From an uncultured bacterium (GTDB lineage Bacteria; Cyanobacteriota; Vampirovibrionia; Gastranaerophilales; Gastranaerophilaceae), in contig CABQAQ010000005.1 in NCBI GenBank assembly GCA_902462155.1, positions 1 through 64,000 on the forward strand: a DNA stretch of 64,000 bases, written 5' to 3'. The notes beneath the pieces are model-generated. The model was not told the DNA's origin. It made no database searches and saw nothing but the letters and a program-made list of their open reading frames with translations. Each line of letters opens with the position of its first letter. Within the stretch, counting starts at the first letter, position 1. Of the stretch, positions 36,685 through 44,762 are shown piece by piece. The position numbers and the translations under genes are program-made.

Positions 36685-39066
36685 TTAAATAAATAAATTA
36701 GAATTAGCATTATTACTTTCTGATATATATTTTGCAACTCCCCCAATCTCTACTCCTTCAATTAATTCTTCTTTTTTTATTCCCATGACATCCATTGACA
36801 TATTACAAGCAATAAACTTAATTCCATTCTTTTGTGCTTGTGTAATCAATTCTGAAAGTGTAGAAATATTCTTGTTTTTCATAACCAATTTCATCATCAT
36901 AGAGCCTAAACCTCCCATATTCATTTTAGAAAGAGTTAAATTTTTAGCCCCTTTTGGCATCATCATATCAAACATTTTATTAATAAATGATTTTCTTACT
37001 TTTACATTTTCTTTTCTTAAAATATTCAAGCCCCAAAAAGTAAAGAACATAGTAACATCTTTGCCACTTGCTTTAGCTCCATTAGCAATAATAAATGATG
37101 CCATTGCCTTATCTAAATCATTTGAAAATACAACTATTGTTTGTCCATTTTTAGTTGCAACAATTTGATTTTCTTTTAAAAATTGTCCTTTTTGTATTGT
37201 TGCAACTATCTTTTTATCGACAGTATTAATGTTAATTAAACTATTTCCAGTTGATTCACACCACCCTTCAACATCTGAATAAAAACCTTTATCTGTTGAA
37301 GTTATCTCTAAAATTTCTCCGTTATTAAGTTTAGAAATATTTTCAGCTAATTTCATAATTGGTCCCGGACACGATAAACCACTGGCATCGATTTTTACAA
37401 TTTCCTGTTTATTTATATGAGAACTTATAGCTGGAACAAATGCTTGTGATTTTATTGTTTTACGTTCTTTATCTCTTTGAAGTTCTGAATATAATTTCAT
37501 TCCACCCATAAAAGAATAAACATTATTAAAACCATTTTGAATAAGAATTCTTGATGCTAAATAACTTGTATATCCGGAATTACAAATTAAAATAACTTTC
37601 TTGTCTTTTGGAATTTCATTTAATCTTTCTCTCAATTTTTCTATTGGAATATTTATTGCTCCATTTATTGTTTTTGCATTAAAACTTTCCGGTATTCGGA
37701 CATCTACAATAAATGAGTTATCTAAATCTTCATAAAACGCAGGTTTAACAAAACCTTTAAGCACATTATCTGCACACATACCTAAAATATTAACAGGGTC
37801 TTTTGCTGAGGAATAAGGAGGAGCATAACAAAGTTCGCTATCTAAAAGTTCTTGAATAGTGCCATCATTTCTCATTATTGATGCTATGACATCAATTCGT
37901 TTCTCTGTTCCTTCTTGTCCTACAGCTTGAGCTCCAAAGATTTTGCCATCATTGTTGAATAAAAGTTTGTATAAAGTAGATGTCGAATTCGGATAATATC
38001 CTGCATGAGAATTACCAAATACAAATATTTTCCAATAAGGAATATTTTCTCTTTTTAAAAGTTTTTCATTATACCCAGTACAGGCAACAGTATAATCAAA
38101 AACTTTCAATACGGATGTTCCTTGTGATTTTTTGTAAATCGAATTAATACCGCAAATATTATCTGCAATAATTCTTCCTTGTCTGTTTGCAGGACCTGCT
38201 AATGGAATTAATACATCATTATTAGTTACAAAACTTTTTATTTCTACACTATCGCCACCAGCATAAATATTTTCGTCATTAGTTTGCATTCTATCGTTAA
38301 CTTTTATACCTCTATTAACTTCCAACCCAGATTTTTTTGCAAGTGTTGTTTCAGGATTTATTCCAATTGATAAAATTGCCATATCATAATCAATTTGAAG
38401 TCCGGAATTTAATTCTATTTTTGTTGCAGAAAAGCTTTTGACACCATCTGATAATATTAATTCAACTCCATTGGCTCGCATTTCATTTTGAGCAAAACAA
38501 GCCACTTCATAATCCACTGGTGTTAGAATTTGATCTGCTAATTCTACTACGTTGGTTTCAATTCCTAAATGTGCTAAATTCTCAGCCATTTCTATTCCTA
38601 TAAAGCCTGCCCCTATTACAACAGCAGTTCTTACTTCGTTTTTTGAAATATATTCTTTTATTTTATCGGCATCTTTTAATGTCCTAACAGTAAAAATATT
38701 TTGTCTATCAATCCCATTTAATTTAGGAATTATTGGATTTCCACCTTGTGCTAAAACAAGTTTGTCATAATAAAATTTTTCGCCGGTACTAGATAGAACA
38801 TATTTTTCTTTTCTGTTAATTTCGACAACTTCTGTATTTAATCTTACATCAATACTAAAACTGTCTTTAAATTTTTTAGGATTTGATACTAAAATTCTAT
38901 CTCTGTCGCTTATAACATTTGAGCAATAATATGGTAGTCCACAATTTGCAATAGAAACTTCGTTTGTGCGTTCTAAAATTGTAATTTCACAACTTTCATC
39001 CAGTCTTCTTAATCTCGTTGCACAACTCGCTCCACAAGCACCACCACCTACTATTATTACTTTCAT
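36685..39066 (-). CDS. CoA-disulfide/persulfide reductase with rhodanese, TusA and DsrE domains
   Basis: 793 aa, four modules in order. FAD/NAD(P)H disulfide reductase (1-440) has IIVGGGACGASCATRLRR, redox Cys42 in IANCGLPYY, the second dinucleotide fold AVVIGAGFIGIEMAENL and the YAGGDSVEI FAD loop. Rhodanese (about 448-535) has Cys495 in ILICNSGYTS. TusA (about 556-625) has the CPGP motif at Cys566. A DsrE/DsrF-like C-terminal domain covers about 640-793. Such fusions handle persulfides or polysulfide bound to CoA, cysteine or protein in the cytosol. An SD (CGGAGG) precedes the ATG. It faces away from the RHH-NifX gene, with which it shares an 80-base promoter region. It is cargo inside the element. 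Confidence 0.9.
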   Translation of the reverse strand: MKVIIVGGGACGASCATRLRRLDESCEITILERTNEVSIANCGLPYYCSNVISDRDRILVSNPKKFKDSFSIDVRLNTEVVEINRKEKYVLSSTGEKFYYDKLVLAQGGNPIIPKLNGIDRQNIFTVRTLKDADKIKEYISKNEVRTAVVIGAGFIGIEMAENLAHLGIETNVVELADQILTPVDYEVACFAQNEMRANGVELILSDGVKSFSATKIELNSGLQIDYDMAILSIGINPETTLAKKSGLEVNRGIKVNDRMQTNDENIYAGGDSVEIKSFVTNNDVLIPLAGPANRQGRIIADNICGINSIYKKSQGTSVLKVFDYTVACTGYNEKLLKRENIPYWKIFVFGNSHAGYYPNSTSTLYKLLFNNDGKIFGAQAVGQEGTEKRIDVIASIMRNDGTIQELLDSELCYAPPYSSAKDPVNILGMCADNVLKGFVKPAFYEDLDNSFIVDVRIPESFNAKTINGAINIPIEKLRERLNEIPKDKKVILICNSGYTSYLASRILIQNGFNNVYSFMGGMKLYSELQRDKERKTIKSQAFVPAISSHINKQEIVKIDASGLSCPGPIMKLAENISKLNNGEILEITSTDKGFYSDVEGWCESTGNSLININTVDKKIVATIQKGQFLKENQIVATKNGQTIVVFSNDLDKAMASFIIANGAKASGKDVTMFFTFWGLNILRKENVKVRKSFINKMFDMMMPKGAKNLTLSKMNMGGLGSMMMKLVMKNKNISTLSELITQAQKNGIKFIACNMSMDVMGIKKEELIEGVEIGGVAKYISESNNANSNLFI

Positions 39067-39100
39067 AATACCTCCGCTTTATAAACATCTTGATTATGTA

Positions 39101-39129
39101 TTGACATTATCAAAATAATATACTAATAT
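39101..39129 (+). promoter_or_regulatory. promoter of RHH-NifX gene
   Basis: TTGACA (39101-39106), 17 bases, TAATAT (39124-39129), 17 bases before the ATG. It lies in the divergent gap with the reductase gene, so a regulator bound here could control both. Confidence 0.7.
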
Positions 39130-39146
39130 TTGTTTGAGGTCAAGAT

Positions 39147-39776
39147 ATGGAAAAAAATAATTGTAATAAAAATAATTGTTGGGGTGGAAAACGTGAATTT
39201 GCAGGAAGAAAGAAAACTTGCAGAAAAAAAGTTTCATTCAACAGACGAATTAATGAAGATGTTTTAAATATTTTGAGAGAGTATGCCCAGAATCACAACA
39301 TGACAGATACAGAAGCTTTAGAATGTGCAATTATTTTGCAATCTAATATAGAAAAATTAAAAGGAGATAAAATTATGAAAATTGTAATTCCATCAGCAGA
39401 TGAAAAACTTTGTGGACATTTTGGACATTGTGAATACTTTACTTTTGTAGAAGTTAATCCTGAATCGAAAGAAATTTTAAATATTGAAAAGAAAGTTCCT
39501 GAAGAAGGAATTTCTTGTCAAAGTGCTAATTGGATTGCTTCACAAGGTGCAAACGTTGTTTTAGCAGGTGGTATGGGAGGACGTCCAATGGCAATATTTG
39601 CTCAAAACGGAGTGAAAATCGTAGCCGGTTGTCCTGAATTAGGGATTGAAGAAGTTGTTAAACAATATTTAAACGATACATTATTAACAAGTGAAAACAG
39701 TTGTGGCGGTGAACACCATCATTGTCATGGGCATCACCATGAACATCAACATGGAAAAAATCATTGTCATCAATAA
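39147..39776 (+). CDS. ribbon-helix-helix domain fused to NifX/NifB-like domain, His-rich tail
   Basis: 209 aa. Residues 1-75 have Cys-rich NNCNKNNC, then GGKREFAGRKKT and VSFNRRINEDVLNILREYA, typical of short ribbon-helix-helix DNA-binding proteins. Residues 77-185 are a dinitrogenase iron-molybdenum cofactor (NifX/NifY/NifB C-term) domain: MKIVIPSADEKLCGHFGHCEYFTF, GANVVLAGGMGGRPM, and VAGCPELGIEEVVKQYL (quoted in parts). The tail is HHHCHGHHHEHQH, a metal-binding stretch. An internal AAGGAGA SD precedes an in-frame ATG at 39375, so the metal domain may also be made alone. No nitrogenase genes are near. I infer a metal- or sulfide-responsive regulator of the divergent reductase. Confidence 0.75.
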   Translation: MEKNNCNKNNCWGGKREFAGRKKTCRKKVSFNRRINEDVLNILREYAQNHNMTDTEALECAIILQSNIEKLKGDKIMKIVIPSADEKLCGHFGHCEYFTFVEVNPESKEILNIEKKVPEEGISCQSANWIASQGANVVLAGGMGGRPMAIFAQNGVKIVAGCPELGIEEVVKQYLNDTLLTSENSCGGEHHHCHGHHHEHQHGKNHCHQ

Positions 39777-39792
39777 TTAAATTCGTAAAAGT

Positions 39793-39825
39793 AAAAGCCG
39801 GAAGAAAATTTTCTTCCGACTTTTT
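39793..39825 (+). terminator. terminator after RHH-NifX gene
   Basis: CGGAAGAAAATTTTCTTCCG (39799-39818) is a perfect palindrome flanked by AAAAG and CTTTTT, giving a stable hairpin with a T-run. Confidence 0.85.
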
Positions 39826-39901
39826 GATTATGACTTTAATTCAAATCTTCAACAATTTGAATATTATCCATTGAAACATTATATCTTTTGCAGTTTTCAT
39901 C

Positions 39902-39956
39902 AACTATCTTGCTACTACAAAATGTTAATAACAAAAAGTAGTCGTAAAGCCTGTCA
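39902..39956 (+). repeat. 55-bp imperfect direct repeat, copy 2
   Basis: Starts AACTATCTTGCTACTACAAA, ungapped match to 36485-36539. A shorter related string (AATCTTGCCAC) recurs near 40533. It closes the segment holding the reductase and the RHH-NifX fusion. Confidence 0.75.
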
Positions 39957-40036
39957 TTGATACTATTTTAAACAATCTCATCTAATAATATAATATTGCG
40001 TTAAGATTATTTCAATACAATAATTAGGAGATAATT

Positions 40037-40333
40037 TTGAAACAACAAAAAATTTTTAGTAATTACTTAGGTTGGAAACAAACTAAAGAGCTTATTGCTA
40101 TTATTAAGGATAACAAATATGCATTGTATTCATTAAGCAAAGAAAAGTTTATTACAGATTATATCTTTGATAAAATTACTTATATCCCAAATGTAAATTA
40201 TTTTGTAGTTAAAAACTCTGGAGTAGTTTATTTAATAAACACAGAAGGAGAAAAATTAAATATAGAAGTGACATATCCCAATAATTTCAATATGGAGGGA
40301 TTATACCATTATAGAAAACAAGTTAAAATATAA
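40037..40333 (+). CDS. small hypothetical protein
   Basis: 98 aa starting at TTG with a good SD (TTAGGAG, spacing 7). Beta-rich pattern (YALYSLSKEKFITDYIFDKITYIPN) resembling WG-repeat-type or KWG-like strands, but too short for a firm call. No signal peptide. The N-terminal FSNYLGWK string resembles the interrupted leader of the TIR gene downstream (NYLG, stop, K), perhaps by chance. It is cargo in the element; its function is unknown. Confidence 0.5.
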   Translation: MKQQKIFSNYLGWKQTKELIAIIKDNKYALYSLSKEKFITDYIFDKITYIPNVNYFVVKNSGVVYLINTEGEKLNIEVTYPNNFNMEGLYHYRKQVKI

Positions 40334-40744
40334 AAGTTTCATTTTGTCCCTACTCACGCAAGTTTTAAGAGAATTAGAGTTCTAATTGCAGAAACTTATG
40401 CTAATATACTTAAACTTACCTGCAAACTCGCGTCAGCGACCTCTCTGCGGATATTTCGTTAGGGTAAAAAGATAAAGATTTAGTCTGTAGAAAAGTTTAG
40501 AACTTTTTATTAATAATCCATTTTAATGCCACAATCTTGCCACAGGTTTAAACTCCGTTAGGCTAGTTTTCCCTCCGGTATAAATTTTTGTTTTAAAAGC
40601 AAATATTAATTGCCGTAGTTCTGTTTTGAAATAGTTTGTTTTTAGACTTTAAAGGGTATAAATAAGTTAAATTTTCAAAGAAAACTATTGGAAAATTATC
40701 TTGGCTAGAAATTTCAAAATGTACTTATTCAAATTGCTAATGAA
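40334..40744. other. intergenic region with remnant-like sequence
   Basis: 411 bases with no full gene. Includes a fragment of the 55-bp repeat family (about 40529-40545) and a probable promoter (TATAAA near 40660). From about 40660 the frame of the TIR gene is open except for a TAG at 40706-40708; the translated leader (LNFQRKLLENYLG, stop, KFQNVLIQIANELN) looks protein-like, suggesting a 5' extension that is now interrupted. Confidence 0.5.
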
Positions 40745-41260
40745 TTGAATGTGGGAACCGAGCATATTGTTATTGAACCTCCAAAAAATTGGGAAAATAA
40801 TAGCAATATCAAAGCTTTTATCAGTCATCTTTCTCAATACAGTAATTATGCAATGAAATTAAGAAATGCATTAAAAGAATATGATATTGATTGTTTTGTG
40901 GCACATGAAGATATTAGACCAACTGAAGAATGGCAAGAAGAAATTATAAAAGCTTTAAATACTATGGATTTCTTCATTTCTTTACATATGAAAGATTTTT
41001 CTGACAGTGTTTGGTGCCAACAGGAAATTGGTTATGCTATAGCAAGAGGAGTTAAAATTATACCTATAAAAATTGATGGCAAGGAAAATCCAGAAGGATT
41101 TATTGCTAGAATCCAAGCGTTAATAAAACCAAGAACAAAATTAGCTCCCGAATTAGCTCAAGATGTAATTGAATTATTAAAACAAGATGAAAGAACAGTA
41201 GCATTATTTGATGATAATGTTCTTTCAGAAGAAATCACAGAAGATGAAATACCATTCTAA
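40745..41260 (+). CDS. TIR-domain protein
   Basis: 171 aa from a TTG start without clear SD. TIR features: IKAFISHLSQYSNYAMKL (strand A and helix A), DIDCFVAHEDIRPTEEW (strand B and BB loop), DFFISLHMKDFSDSVWCQQEIGYA (quoted in part) with Glu94 in the WCxxE position of the catalytic Glu of NAD-cleaving TIR domains. The C-terminal tail is acidic. TIR proteins in bacterial defence deplete NAD+ or make signalling nucleotides upon infection. The gene is 8 bases upstream of the Res-like gene whose SD overlaps its end, so the two are translated together. The N-terminus is uncertain because an upstream in-frame segment is cut by a TAG. Confidence 0.82.
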   Translation: MNVGTEHIVIEPPKNWENNSNIKAFISHLSQYSNYAMKLRNALKEYDIDCFVAHEDIRPTEEWQEEIIKALNTMDFFISLHMKDFSDSVWCQQEIGYAIARGVKIIPIKIDGKENPEGFIARIQALIKPRTKLAPELAQDVIELLKQDERTVALFDDNVLSEEITEDEIPF

Positions 41261-41268
41261 GGAGTAAT

Positions 41269-44238
41269 ATGAGACTACAATTTGATTCAGAATTAGAATA
41301 TCAACATAATGCAATAAGTTCAGTGATAGACTTGTTTGTTGGACAAACACCCAGACAAGCAAACTTTACCGTACTTTCTCGTTTATCAAATATGGGAACA
41401 ATTGATAATGATTTGGGTATCGGGAACTTCTTAGAATTAACAACAGAAGAACTCAACCAAAATCTCAAGAAAATTCAAATGAGAAACGGGTTGCCTTTAA
41501 CTGAATTATCAGAGCCTTATGAACTCGATATAGAGATGGAAACGGGTACAGGTAAAACTTATGTTTATTTGAGAACAATATTTGAATTGAATAAGAAATA
41601 TGGTTTCACAAAATTTATTATTGTAGTACCAAGTATTGCAATCAAAGAAGGTGTTAAAAAGTCTTTAGATATTACCAAAGAACACTTTGCAAAATTGTAT
41701 AACAATGCGATTTGTGATTATTTTATCTATGATAGTTCAAATCTTGAACAGGTTAGAAGTTTTGCAACCAGTTCTGATATTCAAATAATGATTATCACTA
41801 TTGATGCTTTCAACAAAACTGTTAAAGATAACGGAAATCCAGATAATGCAAATATTATCCATAGACCAAACGATAAATTGAATGGGGTTTGTCCAATAGA
41901 TTTAATTAAACAAACAAATCCGTTTGTCATCATTGATGAGCCTCAATCAGTAGATAATACTGCAAAAGCAAAATCTGCAATCAGAACATTAAATCCGAAA
42001 GTAATTTTGAGATATTCTGCAACATTTAGAACAAAAAGTAACTTAATATATAAACTTGATGCAGTTGATGCTTATGACTTGCAGTTGGTTAAACAAATTG
42101 AAGTTGCAAGTTTTGCTTCTCAGAATTATCATAACAAGGCGTACTTAAAATTAATCTCCGTTAATAACAAGAAAACTCCAATTACTGCTAAAATTGAAGT
42201 TGATATAAAACAAGGAACTGGAATAAAAAGAAAACCAATTACTGTAAAAGCCGGCGATGATTTACTAGAAAAGACTAAAAGAAGTGTATATGAAGGCTAC
42301 ATTATTAATGATATCTATTGTGAAAAAGACAATGAGTATGTAGATTTTACAAGTAGAGAAGACGTTTTAACTATCGGTAAAGTCTTTGGCGATGTTGATG
42401 ATGACGTTATCAAAAAACAACAAATGCGAAAAACTATAGAAGAACATTTGAATAAGGAATTAGTTCTAAACAAATTGGGTGTAAAAGTTTTAAGTTTGTT
42501 CTTTATTGATAGAGTTGCTAACTATCGTTACTATGATGAAAATGGAGAAGCTCAAAAAGGCAAATATGCTATTTGGTTTGAGGAATTGTATAGAGAAGTT
42601 TCTTCAAAACCGAAATACAGAACCTTATTTAATGATATAGATTTAGCAATTCCTGTAGAAGAATTACACAACGGTTATTTTTCTCAAGACAAAAAGGGTA
42701 AGTTAAAAGATACAAATGGCACAACTTTAGCAGATGATGACACTTATTCATTAATTATGAAAGACAAAGAAAAACTGCTAAATATGAATACGCCATTGAA
42801 ATTTATCTTTTCACACTCAGCGTTGAAAGAAGGTTGGGATAATCCAAATGTATTCCAAATTTGTACTTTAAACGAAACGAAACAAGAAATTAAGAAAAGA
42901 CAGGAAATCGGTAGAGGTTTAAGACTTTGTGTAAATCAAAACGGAGAAAGATTAAAAGGTTTTGAAATTAACACTCTTACAGTAATGGCAAATGAAAGTT
43001 ATGATGATTTCGCTCAAAAACTTCAAAGTGAAATTGAGGCAGAAGAAGGTATTAAATTCGGTTTAATAGAAACTCATACATTTGCTAATATTCAAGTAGT
43101 TAAAGAAGATGGAACAGAAACGACTCTCGGGTATGATAAATCTGCAGAATTATTCTTGCATTGCAAAGCACAAGGTTATATTGACGAAAAAGGTATTGTT
43201 ACAGATACACTTCGTCAAGCGATTAAAACTAATACTGTTGTAATACCGGAAGAGTTTACGAAAGTTAAATCCGCAATATATTCAACACTAAGAAAATCTT
43301 GTGGAACATTGAATATCAAAAATGCCGATGAAAAAGTTGAAATCAAGTTAAACAAGCAGGTTCAATTATCTCCTGAATTTAAGGATTTATGGGATAGAAT
43401 TAAATGGAAAACCAGATATAACGTTGCATTTTATTCAAATGAATTGATAGAAAAATGTGCAAAAAGATTAAACGAAAAAGTAGTTATCACATCTTCAACA
43501 TTAAAAGAAACAAAAGCAACTCTAAACGTAACTCAAGGAGGTGTGCAAACCTCTGAAACACAAAACAGAGCAAGATTAGTTAATGAAGAAGAAAAACTTT
43601 TGCCTGATATTATTTCATATCTCCAAAACGAAACTGATTTAACAAGAAAAACTATTGTTAACATCTTATTAACGAGCGATACACTTGATGGATTTAAGAA
43701 AAATCCTCAACTTTATATGACAGAAGTTGCAAAACATATAAAGATGATTATGAAAGAGTTTATTGTTGACGGTATCAAATATACTAAAATCGGCGACGAT
43801 AAATTCTATGCTCAAGAGTTATTTGATATAGATGAATTATCCGGATATTTGAAAAATACAATTGAAACTCAAAAGTCAATCTATACTCACATAATATACG
43901 ATTCACTAAAAGAAGAAGATTTTGCAAGTAAGTTTGAAAAGAATGAAGATGTAAAATTATATATCAAACTTCCAAATTGGTTTAAAATACCAACTCCAAT
44001 TGGAAATTATAATCCAGATTGGGCAATATTGCTAGATGTTGATGGAACGGATAAATTATACTTTGTTCTTGAAACGAAATCCGGCAAAAACTCTCAATTA
44101 TTTGATGAACCATTAAGAGAAAGTGAAAAAATTAACATTGAATGTGGAAGAAAACACTTTGAAGCTCTAAACACAAAAGCAGAATTTAAAACAGCAAATG
44201 AGTTTGATAAGTTCATGCAAGAGGCAGTAAAGATTTAA
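41269..44238 (+). CDS. type III restriction Res-like DEAD/H helicase with C-terminal nuclease, no Mod partner
   Basis: 989 aa, a usual length for Res subunits. Superfamily 2 motifs are intact: Walker A METGTGKTYVY (residues 90-100), DEPQ box in VIIDEPQ (223-226), SAT motif in LRYSATFRT (250-252), HSALKEGWDNPNVFQ (motif V) and RQEIGRGLRL (motif VI, about 545). The C-terminus has a PD-(D/E)xK-like nuclease with NPDWAILLDVDG and FVLETKSGK (about 913-937). Type III Res normally works only with the Mod methyltransferase, but no methyltransferase is encoded beside it; instead a TIR gene is coupled upstream (AAGGAG SD overlaps the TIR stop). I infer a defence module rather than a classical restriction-modification system. 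Confidence 0.85.
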   Translation: MRLQFDSELEYQHNAISSVIDLFVGQTPRQANFTVLSRLSNMGTIDNDLGIGNFLELTTEELNQNLKKIQMRNGLPLTELSEPYELDIEMETGTGKTYVYLRTIFELNKKYGFTKFIIVVPSIAIKEGVKKSLDITKEHFAKLYNNAICDYFIYDSSNLEQVRSFATSSDIQIMIITIDAFNKTVKDNGNPDNANIIHRPNDKLNGVCPIDLIKQTNPFVIIDEPQSVDNTAKAKSAIRTLNPKVILRYSATFRTKSNLIYKLDAVDAYDLQLVKQIEVASFASQNYHNKAYLKLISVNNKKTPITAKIEVDIKQGTGIKRKPITVKAGDDLLEKTKRSVYEGYIINDIYCEKDNEYVDFTSREDVLTIGKVFGDVDDDVIKKQQMRKTIEEHLNKELVLNKLGVKVLSLFFIDRVANYRYYDENGEAQKGKYAIWFEELYREVSSKPKYRTLFNDIDLAIPVEELHNGYFSQDKKGKLKDTNGTTLADDDTYSLIMKDKEKLLNMNTPLKFIFSHSALKEGWDNPNVFQICTLNETKQEIKKRQEIGRGLRLCVNQNGERLKGFEINTLTVMANESYDDFAQKLQSEIEAEEGIKFGLIETHTFANIQVVKEDGTETTLGYDKSAELFLHCKAQGYIDEKGIVTDTLRQAIKTNTVVIPEEFTKVKSAIYSTLRKSCGTLNIKNADEKVEIKLNKQVQLSPEFKDLWDRIKWKTRYNVAFYSNELIEKCAKRLNEKVVITSSTLKETKATLNVTQGGVQTSETQNRARLVNEEEKLLPDIISYLQNETDLTRKTIVNILLTSDTLDGFKKNPQLYMTEVAKHIKMIMKEFIVDGIKYTKIGDDKFYAQELFDIDELSGYLKNTIETQKSIYTHIIYDSLKEEDFASKFEKNEDVKLYIKLPNWFKIPTPIGNYNPDWAILLDVDGTDKLYFVLETKSGKNSQLFDEPLRESEKINIECGRKHFEALNTKAEFKTANEFDKFMQEAVKI

Positions 44239-44303
44239 TATGAGAGCTTCCGACAAAATTTCATCTTTTTTAAATGAAATAAACAATGTTTGTAATAAAA
44301 AAA

Positions 44304-44333
44304 CAGGAGAGTCTCCCTAGTAAATCTCTCCTG
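44304..44333 (-). terminator. terminator hairpin between convergent genes
   Basis: CAGGAGAG ... CTCTCCTG (8-bp stem, 14-base loop). On the minus strand it is followed by a T-run, so it ends the small gene at 44368-44535; it may also act on the Res-like transcript. Confidence 0.7.
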
Positions 44334-44367
44334 AGAAAATTTTACCCTAGAATCTAACAAGAAATGT

Positions 44368-44535
44368 TTAGACACAATTATCAAGTAGCAAAGCTTTTTT
44401 CTGTTTATATAAATCGTTAAGTCTTTTTTGATTTTGGATTTCTTCAACAAGTTTTAGGCACTCAATTTTCTGCAACTCTATTTCATGTCGTTTTTCTTCC
44501 AGTTTGATTTCTAATGAGATAATTTTATCGTTCAT
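44368..44535 (-). CDS. 55-aa coiled-coil peptide
   Basis: A short frame starting MNDKIISLEIKLEEKRHEI, with continuous heptad-like helix (IECLKLVEEIQNQKRLNDL) and ending DNCV. Upstream on the minus strand is TTGAGGTACCAA before the ATG, with GAGGT as SD. A terminator follows. It converges on the Res-like gene. The organised start, helix and terminator support a real gene; the role is unknown, perhaps an accessory or antitoxin-like peptide. Confidence 0.45.
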   Translation of the reverse strand: MNDKIISLEIKLEEKRHEIELQKIECLKLVEEIQNQKRLNDLYKQKKALLLDNCV

Positions 44536-44607
44536 TTGGTACCTCAAATCTTATCTGTATATTTTAATTAAAAATTCACTAATAATTTTCGGAGTTGTTT
44601 TTTTATG

Positions 44608-44716
44608 TTCGTAAGAGTGTACTCTAACGAATAGTTGATTTTTGCCTGAAATTCTGTTCGTAAATCTTCCAACTTGTACTTTACGAATGTTCGCATAAAA
44701 TCTTGACTTTTACGAA
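44608..44716 (+). promoter_or_regulatory. res-like array of TTCGTAA repeats upstream of resolvase
   Basis: Five copies of TTCGTAA/TTACGAA-type half-sites: an 11-bp-arm imperfect palindrome with central GT (44608-44631, arms TTCGTAAGAGT and ACTCTAACGAA), a pair 17 bases apart in inverted order (44657-44663 and 44681-44687), and a further half-site (44710-44716) near the -35 TTGACT. Three sub-sites ahead of a serine resolvase is the classic res/operator layout. Confidence 0.6.
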
Positions 44717-44762
44717 TGGAGCGTTAGACTGTAGATGCTAAAACTCAAACAGGGAGATGAAT

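Noticed and set aside
39147..39776. Nitrogen fixation genes
   Set aside because: The NifX-like domain is a generic metal-cofactor-binding fold. No nifHDK, nifB radical-SAM or other nif gene is in the window.
41269..44238. Complete type III restriction-modification system
   Set aside because: No Mod methyltransferase (no SAM-binding or DPPY-type motif gene) is found on either side of the Res-like gene.
44235..44450. Minus-strand ORF of 71 aa ending at the Res gene
   Set aside because: It runs through the terminator hairpin and lies in a different frame from the SD-led 55-aa coiled-coil gene at 44368-44535, which explains the region better.
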